From DASSUW01 sp963849695 (lineage in GTDB: Bacteria > Actinomycetota > Thermoleophilia > Solirubrobacterales > Solirubrobacteraceae): a DNA stretch of 64,000 bases. The notes under the pieces are model-generated. The model was not told the origin of the DNA and made no database searches. It saw only the letters and a program-made list of their open reading frames with translations. The stretch is from positions 62,001 to 126,000 of the forward strand of contig CAWKIT010000016.1 of NCBI GenBank assembly GCA_963849695.1, in the 5' to 3' direction. Below are positions 42,341-50,422 of this stretch, in pieces. Both the position numbers and the translations under genes were made by a program. Each line of letters starts with the position of its first letter. Within the stretch, counting starts at the first letter, position 1.

Positions 42341-43130
42341 GCCTCGATGATCGCCTACGGAGCACCGCGATCGCCGCCACGGCGAGCGCCACCGGGGCGG
42401 CGAACGCGATCGCGGTCTCGCGGCCGTCGCACTCGCCGGCCTCGTCGCAGCGGTCGTACGTGCACGGTCGCGCGGCGGCGGCCCAGGCGGCCGGGTCGCT
42501 CCAGCGGCCCTGCGGCTGGAACGGAGGTCCGCGCGGCGAGTCCATCTCGCCCGGCACCCAGCCGGCCCGGGCGCCGCCCCACCGGTCGGGCCGGCGCGCC
42601 CAGGGCCCGAGCGGCTCGACCGCCGGGACGACCACCTCGCCACGCCCGTCCGCCTCGTCGTTCGGGTCGGGCCACATGCGGTCGCGCACGCCGGGGCGGA
42701 AGTACGCCGCGTGGGAGCCGTTGGCGAGGTACGCGACCGGCCGCCCGCCGCGCTTCTCGACCGCCGCCCACGGGCAGCGCTCCGCGCCGGAGTGCTGCGC
42801 GTACACCGCCTCGACCGGCTGCCCGCGCCCGTCGAGCCGCACCTGCAGCAGCTCCCAGTCGCCCGCATGGCGTCCGGTGCGCACGATCCCGCGGTCCTGG
42901 TCGTTGCGGGCGAACGCCAGCCACCACTGCTGCCAGTCGCCCGCCCGCCGCTCGTACACGACCGGTGCCGCCGCGAACGTGCCCGGGCGCTCGCCGGCCG
43001 AGCCGAGCGGCGAGGTCTCGCGCGAGTCGTGCACGACCACGGGCCCGAGAGCCGCGATGAGTCCGAGCATGCCGAGCAGCGTCGTGATCTCCCTCCCGTA
43101 CCCCGAACCTGCCGGTACGCGATGATTCAT
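42318..43130 (-). CDS. Vps62-related secreted/membrane-anchored protein
   Basis: This 270-residue protein has an N-terminal membrane helix (ITTLLGMLGLIAALGPVVV) and a C-terminal one (AIAFAAPVALAVAAIAVL). Between them lies a domain with AGDWELLQVRLDGRGQPVEA, YAQHSGAERCPW and AYLANGSHAAYFRPGVRDRM. The GDWE / SQH / GSHA pattern is that of proteins annotated as Vps62-related. The function is unknown. It lies between map and rpmJ, a position normally held by infA. Confidence 0.65.
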   Translation of the reverse strand: MNHRVPAGSGYGREITTLLGMLGLIAALGPVVVHDSRETSPLGSAGERPGTFAAAPVVYERRAGDWQQWWLAFARNDQDRGIVRTGRHAGDWELLQVRLDGRGQPVEAVYAQHSGAERCPWAAVEKRGGRPVAYLANGSHAAYFRPGVRDRMWPDPNDEADGRGEVVVPAVEPLGPWARRPDRWGGARAGWVPGEMDSPRGPPFQPQGRWSDPAAWAAAARPCTYDRCDEAGECDGRETAIAFAAPVALAVAAIAVLRRRSSRHAEHREP

Positions 43131-43215
43131 CGATCACCAACCGCACAGCGTCCCCGGGTCCGCTGTTGACACGAACCTGGCGCGTTCCCGCTCGAGGTCG
43201 GACCAGGGTCCCTTT

Positions 43216-43225
43216 GCTATCCTGC
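43216..43225 (+). promoter_or_regulatory. rpmJ/alpha-operon promoter
   Basis: GCTATCCTG has TATCCT at 43218-43223. The downstream CGGTCGCGCCT and TTCGTGTGCG match the initial transcribed region of rpoB nearly base for base. The leader to the rpmJ ATG is about 120 nt and can form a GGTCGC/GCGACC stem. TTGACA at 43166-43171 is too far upstream to be its -35. Confidence 0.55.
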
Positions 43226-43349
43226 TCGGTCGCGCCTGGGTCCGCGAGGGCTTCGTGTGCGACCAAGTCTTTCGTTCCGGGGGACTGGTAGCGGCAGCCG
43301 CTCCGGCCGCCAGAGCCACCCCGTCTGGATCATTGAGCCGAAAGGGACC

Positions 43350-43463
43350 ATGAAGGTACGACCGTCGGTCAAGCCGATGTGCGAGAAGTGCAAGATCATC
43401 CGGCGCCACGGCCGGGTCCTCGTCATCTGCCAGAACCCGCGACACAAGCAGCGGCAGGGGTAA
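43350..43463 (+). CDS. rpmJ: 50S ribosomal protein L36
   Basis: The product is 37 residues: MKVRPSVKPMCEKCKIIRRH followed by GRVLVICQNPRHKQRQG. It has the zinc ligands C..C...C....H of classical L36. The Shine-Dalgarno is AAGGGA. It opens the rpsM-rpsK-rpsD-rpoA-rplQ operon; infA is missing between map and rpmJ. Confidence 0.96.
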   Translation: MKVRPSVKPMCEKCKIIRRHGRVLVICQNPRHKQRQG

Positions 43464-43467
43464 GCGC

Positions 43468-43851
43468 ATGGCTCGAATCGCCGGCGTCAACATCCCCCTC
43501 AACAAGCGTGTCGAGATCGGCCTGACCTACATCTACGGAGTCGGCCGTCCGACCTCCAACCAGATCCTCGCGCAGCTCGGCATCAGCCCCGACACCTATG
43601 TGCGCGACCTGACCGACGACGAGATCGTCAAGCTGCGCGACATCGTCGACACCGACCTCATGGTCGAGGGCGACCTGCGCCGCGAGCGCTCGCAGAACGT
43701 CAAGCGCCTGATGGAGATCGGCTGCTATCGCGGCCTGCGCCACCGCCGCGGCCTCCCGGTCCGCGGTCAGAACACCAAGACCAACGCCCGCACGCGCAAG
43801 GGTCCCAAGCGCATGCAGGTGGCCGGCAGGAAGAAGGCGACGAAGAAGTAA
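43468..43851 (+). CDS. rpsM: 30S ribosomal protein S13
   Basis: S13 forms bridges from the 30S head to the 50S subunit. It starts MARIAGVNIPLNKRVEIGLT and includes YIYGVGRPTSNQILAQLGIS and GLRHRRGLPVRGQNTKTNAR. The 127 residues are normal. The stop overlaps rpsK (TAATG). Confidence 0.97.
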   Translation: MARIAGVNIPLNKRVEIGLTYIYGVGRPTSNQILAQLGISPDTYVRDLTDDEIVKLRDIVDTDLMVEGDLRRERSQNVKRLMEIGCYRGLRHRRGLPVRGQNTKTNARTRKGPKRMQVAGRKKATKK

Positions 43852-44246
43852 TGCCCGCTCCCCGTCGACCCCAGCGCGGCCGCCGCAAGGTCAAGAAGAA
43901 CATTCCGATCGGCCAGGCGCACATCAAGACCAGCTTCAACAACACGATCGTCGCCCTCACCGACCGCGAGGGCAACGTGATCGCGTGGGAGTCCGCCGGC
44001 GGCGCCGGCTTCAAGGGCTCCCGCAAGTCGACTCCCTTCGCCGCGCAGGTGACCGCCGACGCCGCGGCCCGCAAGGGCATCGAGCAGGGCATGCAGAAGG
44101 TCGAGGTCTTCGTCAAGGGCCCGGGCTCGGGCCGCGAGACCGCGATCCGCTCGCTCCAGGCCGCCGGGCTCGAGGTCACCGGCGTGAGGGACGTCACTCC
44201 CCAGGCACACAACGGCTGCCGCCCGAGAAAGCGGCGGAGGGTCTAG
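43851..44246 (+). CDS. rpsK: 30S ribosomal protein S11
   Basis: S11 lies in the platform next to the mRNA exit. The basic N-terminus RRPQRGRRKVKKNIPIGQAH is followed by TSFNNTIVALTDREGNVIAW and the end VTPQAHNGCRPRKRRRV. The 131 residues are normal. It is coupled to rpsM. Confidence 0.97.
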   Translation: MPAPRRPQRGRRKVKKNIPIGQAHIKTSFNNTIVALTDREGNVIAWESAGGAGFKGSRKSTPFAAQVTADAAARKGIEQGMQKVEVFVKGPGSGRETAIRSLQAAGLEVTGVRDVTPQAHNGCRPRKRRRV

Positions 44247-44254
44247 AAACTTAG

Positions 44255-44875
44255 ATGGCTCGCGACACATCTCCCCAGTGCAAGCAGTGCCGCCGCGAGG
44301 GACAGAAGCTGTTCCTCAAGGGCGAGCGCTGCCTGACCGACAAGTGCGGCGTCGAGCGGCGCTCCTACCCGCCCGGCGAGCACGGCCGCGGGCGCCAGAA
44401 GCAGTCCGAGTACCGCGTGCAGCTGCGTGAGAAGCAGAAGGCGCGCCGCTACTACGGCGTGCTGGAGAAGCAGTTCCGCACGTATTACGCCAAGGCCTCG
44501 CGCCAGCCCGGCATCACCGGCGAGAACCTCCTGCGGATCCTCGAGTGCCGCTTCGACAATGTGCTCGTGCGCCTCGGATTCGCGGCCTCCCGCCGGCAGG
44601 CGCGCCAGCTGATCCGCCACGGCCACTGGGCCGTCAACGGCCGCCGCGTCGACATCCCCAGCTACCAGGTGCGCGAGAGCGACGTGATCACGTTCAAGCC
44701 CGGCTCCGACGCCGAGACCGTGATCCGCGACGCGACGGAGCTGGTGGCGCAGGTGCCTGCCTGGCTGCAGGCGGATCACGACCAGCTCACGGCGAAGGTG
44801 CTGCGCAAGCCCGAGCGCGCGGAGATCGCCGCGCCGGTGCAGGAGCAGCTGATCGTCGAGCTGTACTCGAAGTAG
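44255..44875 (+). CDS. rpsD: 30S ribosomal protein S4
   Basis: S4 nucleates 30S assembly and often represses the alpha operon. The N-terminal cysteines (CKQCRREGQKLFLKGERCLT, then DKC) form a zinc site found in some bacterial S4 proteins. The S4 RNA-binding domain follows (RLGFAASRRQARQLIRHGHW). The 206 residues are normal. No S4-type pseudoknot was identified in the operon leader. Confidence 0.97.
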   Translation: MARDTSPQCKQCRREGQKLFLKGERCLTDKCGVERRSYPPGEHGRGRQKQSEYRVQLREKQKARRYYGVLEKQFRTYYAKASRQPGITGENLLRILECRFDNVLVRLGFAASRRQARQLIRHGHWAVNGRRVDIPSYQVRESDVITFKPGSDAETVIRDATELVAQVPAWLQADHDQLTAKVLRKPERAEIAAPVQEQLIVELYSK

Positions 44876-44950
44876 TCATCGCCTTGCGCGGCGCCTCCCC
44901 CCGGTGCGCCGCCCCGCTCCCCGAGAACCTGAGACGACGTTAGGACCTTG

Positions 44951-45928
44951 ATGCTCGACTTCCAGATCCCCCGAATCACCGCCGAAACGGTCGAGGACAA
45001 CCGCGGGCAGTTCGTGGTGGAGCCGCTCGACCGCGGCTTCGGCTACACGTTCGGCAACTCGCTGCGCCGCGTGCTGCTCGCCTCGCTGGCCGGCGCCGCC
45101 GTGACCTCCGTGCGCATCGAGGGCGTGGCCCACGAGTTCTCGACCATCAAGGGCGTCACCGAGGACGTGACCGACATCGTGCTCAACCTCAAGGGCATCG
45201 TGTGCCGGATGCACTCCGACGCCACCGAGGTCGAGGCTCCGCTGGTCGTCACCGGCCCCGGCGACATCACGGCGAGCGACATCGACCTGCCCTCCGGCGT
45301 GGAGATCCTCAACCCGGACGCCCATATCGCGACGCTCGAGCGGAAGACCAAGCTCGAGATGTACCTCACGATCGGGCGCGGCCGCGGCTACCGTCCGGCG
45401 GAGGAGAACAAGTCGCCCGACCAGCCGATCGGCGTGATCCCGATCGACTCGATCTTCTCGCCCGTGCGCCGCGTCGCCTACTCGGTCGAGCAGGCGCGCG
45501 TCGGCCAGCGCACGGACTTCGACAAGCTGACGATCGACATCGAGACCGACGGCTCGATCGACCCGCAGGCGGCGCTCCGCGAGGCGGCGGAGATCCTCAT
45601 CTCGTCGCTCTCGATCTTCACCGACGAGGAGCGGATCGAGGAGCTGCGCGCCGGCCCCGGCGGCATCCAGGTGCTGGAGAACGGGACCGGGCCGGGTTCG
45701 CTCGGCCGCACCAGCCCCACCTCCCCGATGGACGACATCCTGATCGAGGAGCTCGAGCTCGGCGTCCGCTCGTACAACTGCCTCAAGCGGGCCGGCATCC
45801 AGACGGTCGGCGATCTGGTGTCGAAGTCCGAGGGCGAGCTGGCCGCGATCCCGAACTTCGGCAAGAAGTCGATCGACGAGGTGATCGAGACGCTGTCGCA
45901 GCGCGGGCTGACTCTCCGCAACGACTGA
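44951..45928 (+). CDS. rpoA: DNA-directed RNA polymerase subunit alpha
   Basis: The N-terminal domain, which forms the assembly dimer, starts MLDFQIPRITAETVEDNRGQ and has GFGYTFGNSLRRVLLASLAG. The C-terminal domain, which binds UP elements and activators, contains LELGVRSYNCLKRAGIQTVG and PNFGKKSIDEVIETL. The ATG at 44951 follows AGGA at good spacing; a TTG codon just before it is an alternative. The stop overlaps rplQ (TGATG). Confidence 0.97.
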   Translation: MLDFQIPRITAETVEDNRGQFVVEPLDRGFGYTFGNSLRRVLLASLAGAAVTSVRIEGVAHEFSTIKGVTEDVTDIVLNLKGIVCRMHSDATEVEAPLVVTGPGDITASDIDLPSGVEILNPDAHIATLERKTKLEMYLTIGRGRGYRPAEENKSPDQPIGVIPIDSIFSPVRRVAYSVEQARVGQRTDFDKLTIDIETDGSIDPQAALREAAEILISSLSIFTDEERIEELRAGPGGIQVLENGTGPGSLGRTSPTSPMDDILIEELELGVRSYNCLKRAGIQTVGDLVSKSEGELAAIPNFGKKSIDEVIETLSQRGLTLRND

Positions 45929-46284
45929 TGCGCCACCAGAAGACCCGCCACAAGCTCTCGCGCGACGCCTCGCATCGCAAGGCGCTGCTGGCCAACCTCT
46001 GCATCGAGGTCATCGACCACGAGCGGATCAAGACGACCGAGGCCAAGGCGAAGGCGGTCAAGCCCGAGATCGAGAAGCTGATCACGCTGGCGCGCAAGGG
46101 CGACCTGCACGCGCGCCGGCGGGCGACCTCGATCCTGCAGCATCCCGACAAGGGCGTGATCTACAAGCTGTTCGAGGAGATCGCGCCCCGCTACGCCGAG
46201 CGGCCCGGGGGCTACACCCGGATCCTCAAGCTCGGTCCGCGTTCGAGTGACGCGACCGAGATGGTCTACCTCGAGCTCGTCTGA
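45928..46284 (+). CDS. rplQ: 50S ribosomal protein L17
   Basis: L17 lies near the tunnel exit. The 118 residues start MRHQKTRHKLSRDASHRKAL and contain IEVIDHERIKTTEAKAKAVK and GYTRILKLGPRSSDATEMVY. The ATG overlaps the rpoA stop. The stop TGA overlaps a CTG that is the likely truA start. Confidence 0.96.
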   Translation: MRHQKTRHKLSRDASHRKALLANLCIEVIDHERIKTTEAKAKAVKPEIEKLITLARKGDLHARRRATSILQHPDKGVIYKLFEEIAPRYAERPGGYTRILKLGPRSSDATEMVYLELV

Positions 46285-46997
46285 CCGCCCGCCTGGTTCT
46301 CCAGTACGACGGCGGCCCGTTCGCGGGGTGGGCCGCTCAGCCGGGCCAGCGGACGGTCGAAGGCGAGCTGACGCGCGCGCTGCGCACTGTGCTGCGTGCC
46401 GAGGTCTCGCTGGCGGTGGCGGGCCGGACTGACCGCGGCGTCCACGCGCTCGGGCAGGTGGTCTCGTACGAGGGCCCGCTGCCGCGCCTGCGGTCGGTGA
46501 ACGCGCTGCTCCCGCCCGAGATCGCGGTCATCGCCGCCGAGACGGCGTCCGACGGCTTCAGCGCCCGCCGCGACGCGGTCAGCCGCAGCTATCTCTACCG
46601 CGTGCTGGCGCGGCCGTCGCCCTCGCCGTTCGAGGTCGGCCGCGCGCTGTGGTGGCCGCATCGCGTCGATCTGGAGGCGCTCGAGGCCTGCGCTGCGGCG
46701 CTGCACGGCACGCACGACTTCACCGCCTTCACGCCGACCGAGACCTACCACGATCGGTTCGATCGCGACGTGCTCGCGGCCTCGTGGCGGCGCGAGGGCG
46801 ACATCCTCGAGTTCCGGATCGAGGCCGACTCCTTCATGCGCCAGATGAACCGCGTGCTGGTGGGGACGATGCTCGAGGCGGCCGGCGGCCGCCGCTCGGT
46901 GGAGTCGTTCGAGCGCCTGCTCGGCGGCCGCCCGCGCGAGGACGCCGGCGCCACGGCGCCGCCGCACGGGCTGTACCTTGCCGCCGTGCGGTACTGA
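46281..46997 (+). CDS. truA: tRNA pseudouridine(38-40) synthase TruA, probable CTG start
   Basis: TruA makes pseudouridine 38-40 in the anticodon arm of tRNAs. The catalytic Asp is in AGRTDRGVHALGQVVSYEG, and SYLYRVL, HDFTAFTP and FMRQMNRVLVGTMLEAAGG follow. The essential N-terminal strand YDGGPFAGWAAQPGQRTVEG lies upstream of the first ATG/GTG/TTG (GTG at 46389). An in-frame stop at 46248-46250 bounds the frame, and no canonical start exists in between. The best start is CTG at 46281, which overlaps the rplQ stop as CTGA and gives 238 residues. Confidence 0.9.
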   Translation: MTARLVLQYDGGPFAGWAAQPGQRTVEGELTRALRTVLRAEVSLAVAGRTDRGVHALGQVVSYEGPLPRLRSVNALLPPEIAVIAAETASDGFSARRDAVSRSYLYRVLARPSPSPFEVGRALWWPHRVDLEALEACAAALHGTHDFTAFTPTETYHDRFDRDVLAASWRREGDILEFRIEADSFMRQMNRVLVGTMLEAAGGRRSVESFERLLGGRPREDAGATAPPHGLYLAAVRY

Positions 46998-47041
46998 ACG
47001 TATGCCTTGAACCCGGTGGGAAGCAGGAGTAGCGTCGCGAC

Positions 47042-47476
47042 ATGGACGGCCGGCAGATGCTCGAGCGCGTCACCAGCGCGCTCGCGGCATGCAACCGCGG
47101 CGATCTCGACGCGGCGCTGGGGGCGATCGCCGAAGACGTGATCTGGCGCGACGTGGTGCTGGGCGTGCTGCACGGGCGCGACGCGCTGTACGACGCCACG
47201 AAGGCCTACATGGCGGCCTTCCCCGACCTCCGGATCGAGCAGACGTCGTCGACGCTGGCGCCGCCCCGGCTGGCCCAGGAGCTCACGGTCACCGGCACCC
47301 ATCGCGGCGAGCTGCTCGGCGTGCCCGCCACCGGCCGCTGGACGGAGAACTACGTCGCCGTGGTGGTCACGTTCGACGACGACGGCCAGATGATCGAGGG
47401 CACGCTGTACTGGAACCCGCTCGCGATCATGGAGCAGCTGGGCATCGACCCCGGCTTCGCCGCCGCCCCCGCGTAG
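47042..47476 (+). CDS. SnoaL-like (NTF2-fold) ester cyclase-type protein
   Basis: This 144-residue protein has the cone-shaped NTF2/SnoaL fold pattern: an N-terminal helix (MLERVTSALAACNRGDLDAA), the acid-rich EDVIWRDVVLGVLHGRDALY, then AAFPDLRIEQ and the final strands TENYVAVVVTFDDDGQMIEG. Members include polyketide cyclases, delta-isomerases and many of unknown function. Only the fold class can be stated. TAGCGT just upstream is a possible -10. Confidence 0.7.
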   Translation: MDGRQMLERVTSALAACNRGDLDAALGAIAEDVIWRDVVLGVLHGRDALYDATKAYMAAFPDLRIEQTSSTLAPPRLAQELTVTGTHRGELLGVPATGRWTENYVAVVVTFDDDGQMIEGTLYWNPLAIMEQLGIDPGFAAAPA

Positions 47477-47514
47477 CCGGATGACTCAGGCGTAGAGCGC
47501 GAACTCGCGGCCTC

Positions 47515-47520
47515 TATCCT
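47515..47520 (+). promoter_or_regulatory. surE promoter -10, near-leaderless
   Basis: TATCCT in CTCTATCCTCGACGGTCC lies 10 nt before the surE TTG. The context CTATCCT and GACGGTC resembles the rpoB and rpmJ promoters. Confidence 0.4.
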
Positions 47521-47530
47521 CGACGGTCCG

Positions 47531-48355
47531 TTGCTGCGCGTGCTCCTGACCAACGACGACGGCATCCACGCCGAGGGCCTCCAGACCCTGCGGCGCGCGC
47601 TCGTCGCGCTGAGCGACGTCGAGCTCGCCGTGATCGCGCCGGACGCCAACATGTCCGCCACCGCCCGCTCGATCACCACGAGGAGGCCGCTGTGGGTGAC
47701 CGAGGTTGCGTTCGACGACGGCACCGCCGGCTACTCGTGTGACGGCACCCCGGTCGATTGCGTGCGGCTCGCCCATCTCGGCCTTGTCGGCGACTTCGAG
47801 CCCGACCTCGTGGTGGCCGGCATCAACCACGGCTCCAACCTGGGCGACGACATCACCTACTCGGGCACCGTCGCGGCCGCGCTGGAGGGGATCGTGCTCG
47901 GCGTGCCCGGCATCGCGGTCTCGCAGCAGTCGCTCGCGCGCGAGATGGACTTCCGGCTCGGCCGCGCCTTCGAGTTCGAGACCGCCGCCGCGTTCACCGC
48001 GCAGGTCGTCGACCGGATCGACGACGTCCCGCTGCCGGACGGCACGCTGCTCAACATCAACGTGCCCGCCGGCGGCGCCGACGCCGTCGAGGTGACGCGG
48101 CTCGGCAAGCGCATCTATCGCGACTCGCTCGAGCAGGTCGACAGCGACGAGCAGGGCCGCAAGCGGTTCCGGATCTACGGCGACGCCCCGATCTACCAGG
48201 ACGAGGAGGGGACGGACCTGGCGGCCGTCGCGGGCGGCCGGATCGCGGTGACGCCGCTGCACTTCGACCTCACCGCCGAGCATGGGCTCGACGGGCTCCG
48301 CGCCTACGACCTCGCCCGCCTGCTGGCGCCCGCCGCGGAGGAAATCGCGGAGTGA
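47531..48355 (+). CDS. surE: 5'/3'-nucleotidase SurE
   Basis: SurE is a metal-dependent nucleoside monophosphatase linked to stationary-phase survival. The metal site is in VLLTNDDGIHAEGLQTLRRA, the Ser/Asn ligands are in PDANMSATARSIT, and SGINHGSNLGDD-type residues appear as VAGINHGSNLGDDITYSGTV. The start is TTG at 47531. The stop overlaps the ligA GTG (GTGA). Confidence 0.93.
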   Translation: MLRVLLTNDDGIHAEGLQTLRRALVALSDVELAVIAPDANMSATARSITTRRPLWVTEVAFDDGTAGYSCDGTPVDCVRLAHLGLVGDFEPDLVVAGINHGSNLGDDITYSGTVAAALEGIVLGVPGIAVSQQSLAREMDFRLGRAFEFETAAAFTAQVVDRIDDVPLPDGTLLNINVPAGGADAVEVTRLGKRIYRDSLEQVDSDEQGRKRFRIYGDAPIYQDEEGTDLAAVAGGRIAVTPLHFDLTAEHGLDGLRAYDLARLLAPAAEEIAE

Positions 48356-50415
48356 GCGGGGAATCAGCTAGCGCTGATTCCCTTGCGAGTTCGCTTCGCG
48401 AACATCGCGAACGGGCGGCCGAGCTCCGTCGCGAGATCGCCCAGCACAACCACCGCTACTACGTCCTCGACGACCCGGTCATCGGCGATGACGCCTACGA
48501 CGCGCTGCTCGACGAGCTGCGGGGCCTCGAGGCCGAGCACCCGGAGCTCGTCACACCCGACTCACCGACCCGGCGGGTCGGCGCCGAGCCCGTCTCCAAG
48601 CTGGAGAAGGTCCGCCACCCGCAGCCGATGTACTCGCTCGCCAACGCCCGCTCGGAGGAGGAGCTGCGCGCGTGGGTCGCCCGCATGCGCTCGCACCTCG
48701 CGCGCGAGGGGATCGAGGACCCGGAGTTCCGGTTCGTCGCCGAGCCGAAGATCGACGGGCTGGCGATCTCGCTCGTCTACCGCGACGGCGTCCTCGAGCG
48801 CGGCGCCACCCGCGGCAACGGCGAGATCGGCGAGGACGTCACCCACAACCTGCGCACGATCCCCGCGATCCCCCTGCGGATCGAGGACGCCCCGCCGCTG
48901 CTCGAGGTCCGCGGCGAGGTCTACATGTCGCTGCCCGACTTCGCCGCCCTCAACGAGCGCCGCGCCGAGGCCGGGCTGTCGACGTTCATGAACCCGCGCA
49001 ACTCGGCCGCCGGCACGATCCGCCAGCTCGACCCGCAGCTCGCCGCCGAGCGGCCGCTCTCGATGTGGTGCTACGGCCTCGGCGCCACCGAGGGCCTCGA
49101 GATCGGTTCCCACTGGGACGCGCTCGAGTGGCTGCGCGACCACGGCTTCCGCGTCAACGCCGACGTGCGTCTGCTCGACTCCGAGGACGAGGTGGTGGCC
49201 CAGTGCCTGGCCTGGCAGGACCGCCGCGGCGCGCTCGACTTCGAGATCGACGGCGTCGTCGTGAAGGTCGACGACGTCGAGCTCCAGCGGCGGCTCGGCG
49301 TGGTCGGGCGCGACCCGCGCTGGGCGATCGCGTGGAAGTTCCCGCCCACCACGGCCGTGACGAAGCTCAGGGCGGTGTCCTGGAACGTCGGCAAGTTCGG
49401 CGACCTGCACCCGTTCGCCGAGCTCGAGCCGGTCCACGTCGGCGGCGTGACCGTGAAGCTGGCGACGCTGCACAACGAGGAGGACCTCGCCCGCAAGGAC
49501 GTCCGCCCCGGCGACGACGTGATCGTGCTGCGGGCCGGCGACGTGATCCCGCAGGTGCTGTCGCCGGCGCCGCACGCGGTCGAGCGCCCCGATCGCGAGC
49601 CGGTCCCGCGGCCGCCGGAGCGGTGCCCGTTCTGCGACACCCCGACGCTCAAGGACGGCGTCTTCACCCGCTGCCCGAACCGCGACTGCCCGGAGCGGCG
49701 GTGGCAGCTCCTGAAGGCGTTCGCCGCCGTGATGGACATCGACGGGCTCGGTGAGAAGCAGGTCGCCACGCTGCTCAGCCGCGGCCTCGTCCGCACCGCT
49801 GGCGACTTCTACCGGCTGACCGAGGACCAGCTGACCGCGCTCGACGGCTACGGCGAGGTGAGCGCCCGCAACCTCGTGGCGTCGATCCAGGCGTCGCAGG
49901 ACCGCCCGTTCGGGATCGTGCTGTTCGCGCTCGGGATCGAGGGCGTCGGCTATGTCACCGGCCGCAGCCTCGCCGCCCAGTTCCGCACGATCGACGCGCT
50001 GCTGGCCGCGACGCCCGAGCAGGTCGCCGAGACGCCCGGCATCGGCCCGATCGTGGCGCAGCTCATCCACGGACAGCTCGCCGACGAGCAGATGCGCGCG
50101 CTGATCGCCGACCTGCGCGCGCTCGGGCTGCGGTTCGAGCAGGAGGGCCCGCCGCCCGGCGAAGGCCCACTCCGCGACAAGACGTTCGTGCTCACCGGCA
50201 CGCTCCCGGACCTCACGCGCGAGCAGGCGCAGGAGCGGATCGTGGCCGCCGGCGGCAAGGTCACCGGCTCGGTGTCGCGCAGGACCTCGTTCCTGGTCGC
50301 GGGCGAGGCGCCGGGCTCGAAGCTGGCGAAGGCGGAGAAGCTCGGCGTGCCGGTGATCGACGAGGCCGGGCTGCTGGAGCTGCTTGCGGGAACCGGTTCG
50401 GCGCCGCCGGCGTAG
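48352..50415 (+). CDS. ligA: NAD+-dependent DNA ligase LigA
   Basis: LigA seals nicks in replication and repair using NAD+. The adenylated Lys is K133 in FVAEPKIDGLAISLVY. Domain Ia has HNHRYYVLDDPVIGDDAYDA. The zinc finger is CPFCDTPTLKDGVFTRCPNR with DCPERRW, the HhH region follows, and the BRCT domain begins at PLRDKTFVLTGTLPDLTREQ. The 687 residues are normal. The GTG overlaps surE (GTGA). The first ~20 residues (ESASADSLASSLREHRE) are encoded by a palindromic element also found in rpsE. Confidence 0.96.
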   Translation: MSGESASADSLASSLREHRERAAELRREIAQHNHRYYVLDDPVIGDDAYDALLDELRGLEAEHPELVTPDSPTRRVGAEPVSKLEKVRHPQPMYSLANARSEEELRAWVARMRSHLAREGIEDPEFRFVAEPKIDGLAISLVYRDGVLERGATRGNGEIGEDVTHNLRTIPAIPLRIEDAPPLLEVRGEVYMSLPDFAALNERRAEAGLSTFMNPRNSAAGTIRQLDPQLAAERPLSMWCYGLGATEGLEIGSHWDALEWLRDHGFRVNADVRLLDSEDEVVAQCLAWQDRRGALDFEIDGVVVKVDDVELQRRLGVVGRDPRWAIAWKFPPTTAVTKLRAVSWNVGKFGDLHPFAELEPVHVGGVTVKLATLHNEEDLARKDVRPGDDVIVLRAGDVIPQVLSPAPHAVERPDREPVPRPPERCPFCDTPTLKDGVFTRCPNRDCPERRWQLLKAFAAVMDIDGLGEKQVATLLSRGLVRTAGDFYRLTEDQLTALDGYGEVSARNLVASIQASQDRPFGIVLFALGIEGVGYVTGRSLAAQFRTIDALLAATPEQVAETPGIGPIVAQLIHGQLADEQMRALIADLRALGLRFEQEGPPPGEGPLRDKTFVLTGTLPDLTREQAQERIVAAGGKVTGSVSRRTSFLVAGEAPGSKLAKAEKLGVPVIDEAGLLELLAGTGSAPPA
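48357..48412 (+). repeat. coding palindromic element, ligA copy
   Basis: GGGGAATCAGC-TAGC-GCTGATTCCC (symmetric) is followed by TTGCGAGTTCGC, then TTCGCGAACATCGCGAAC. It is in frame with ligA and read as GESASADS and then LASSLREHRE. The second half also contains the palindrome GTTCGC-TTC-GCGAAC. It is the most regular of the three copies. Confidence 0.8.
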
Positions 50416-50422
50416 AGCCGGT

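Noticed and set aside
43166..43171. A perfect TTGACA upstream of rpmJ
   Set aside because: It is 46 bp from the TATCCT -10, far beyond a usable spacer, and no -10 lies 16-18 bp after it.
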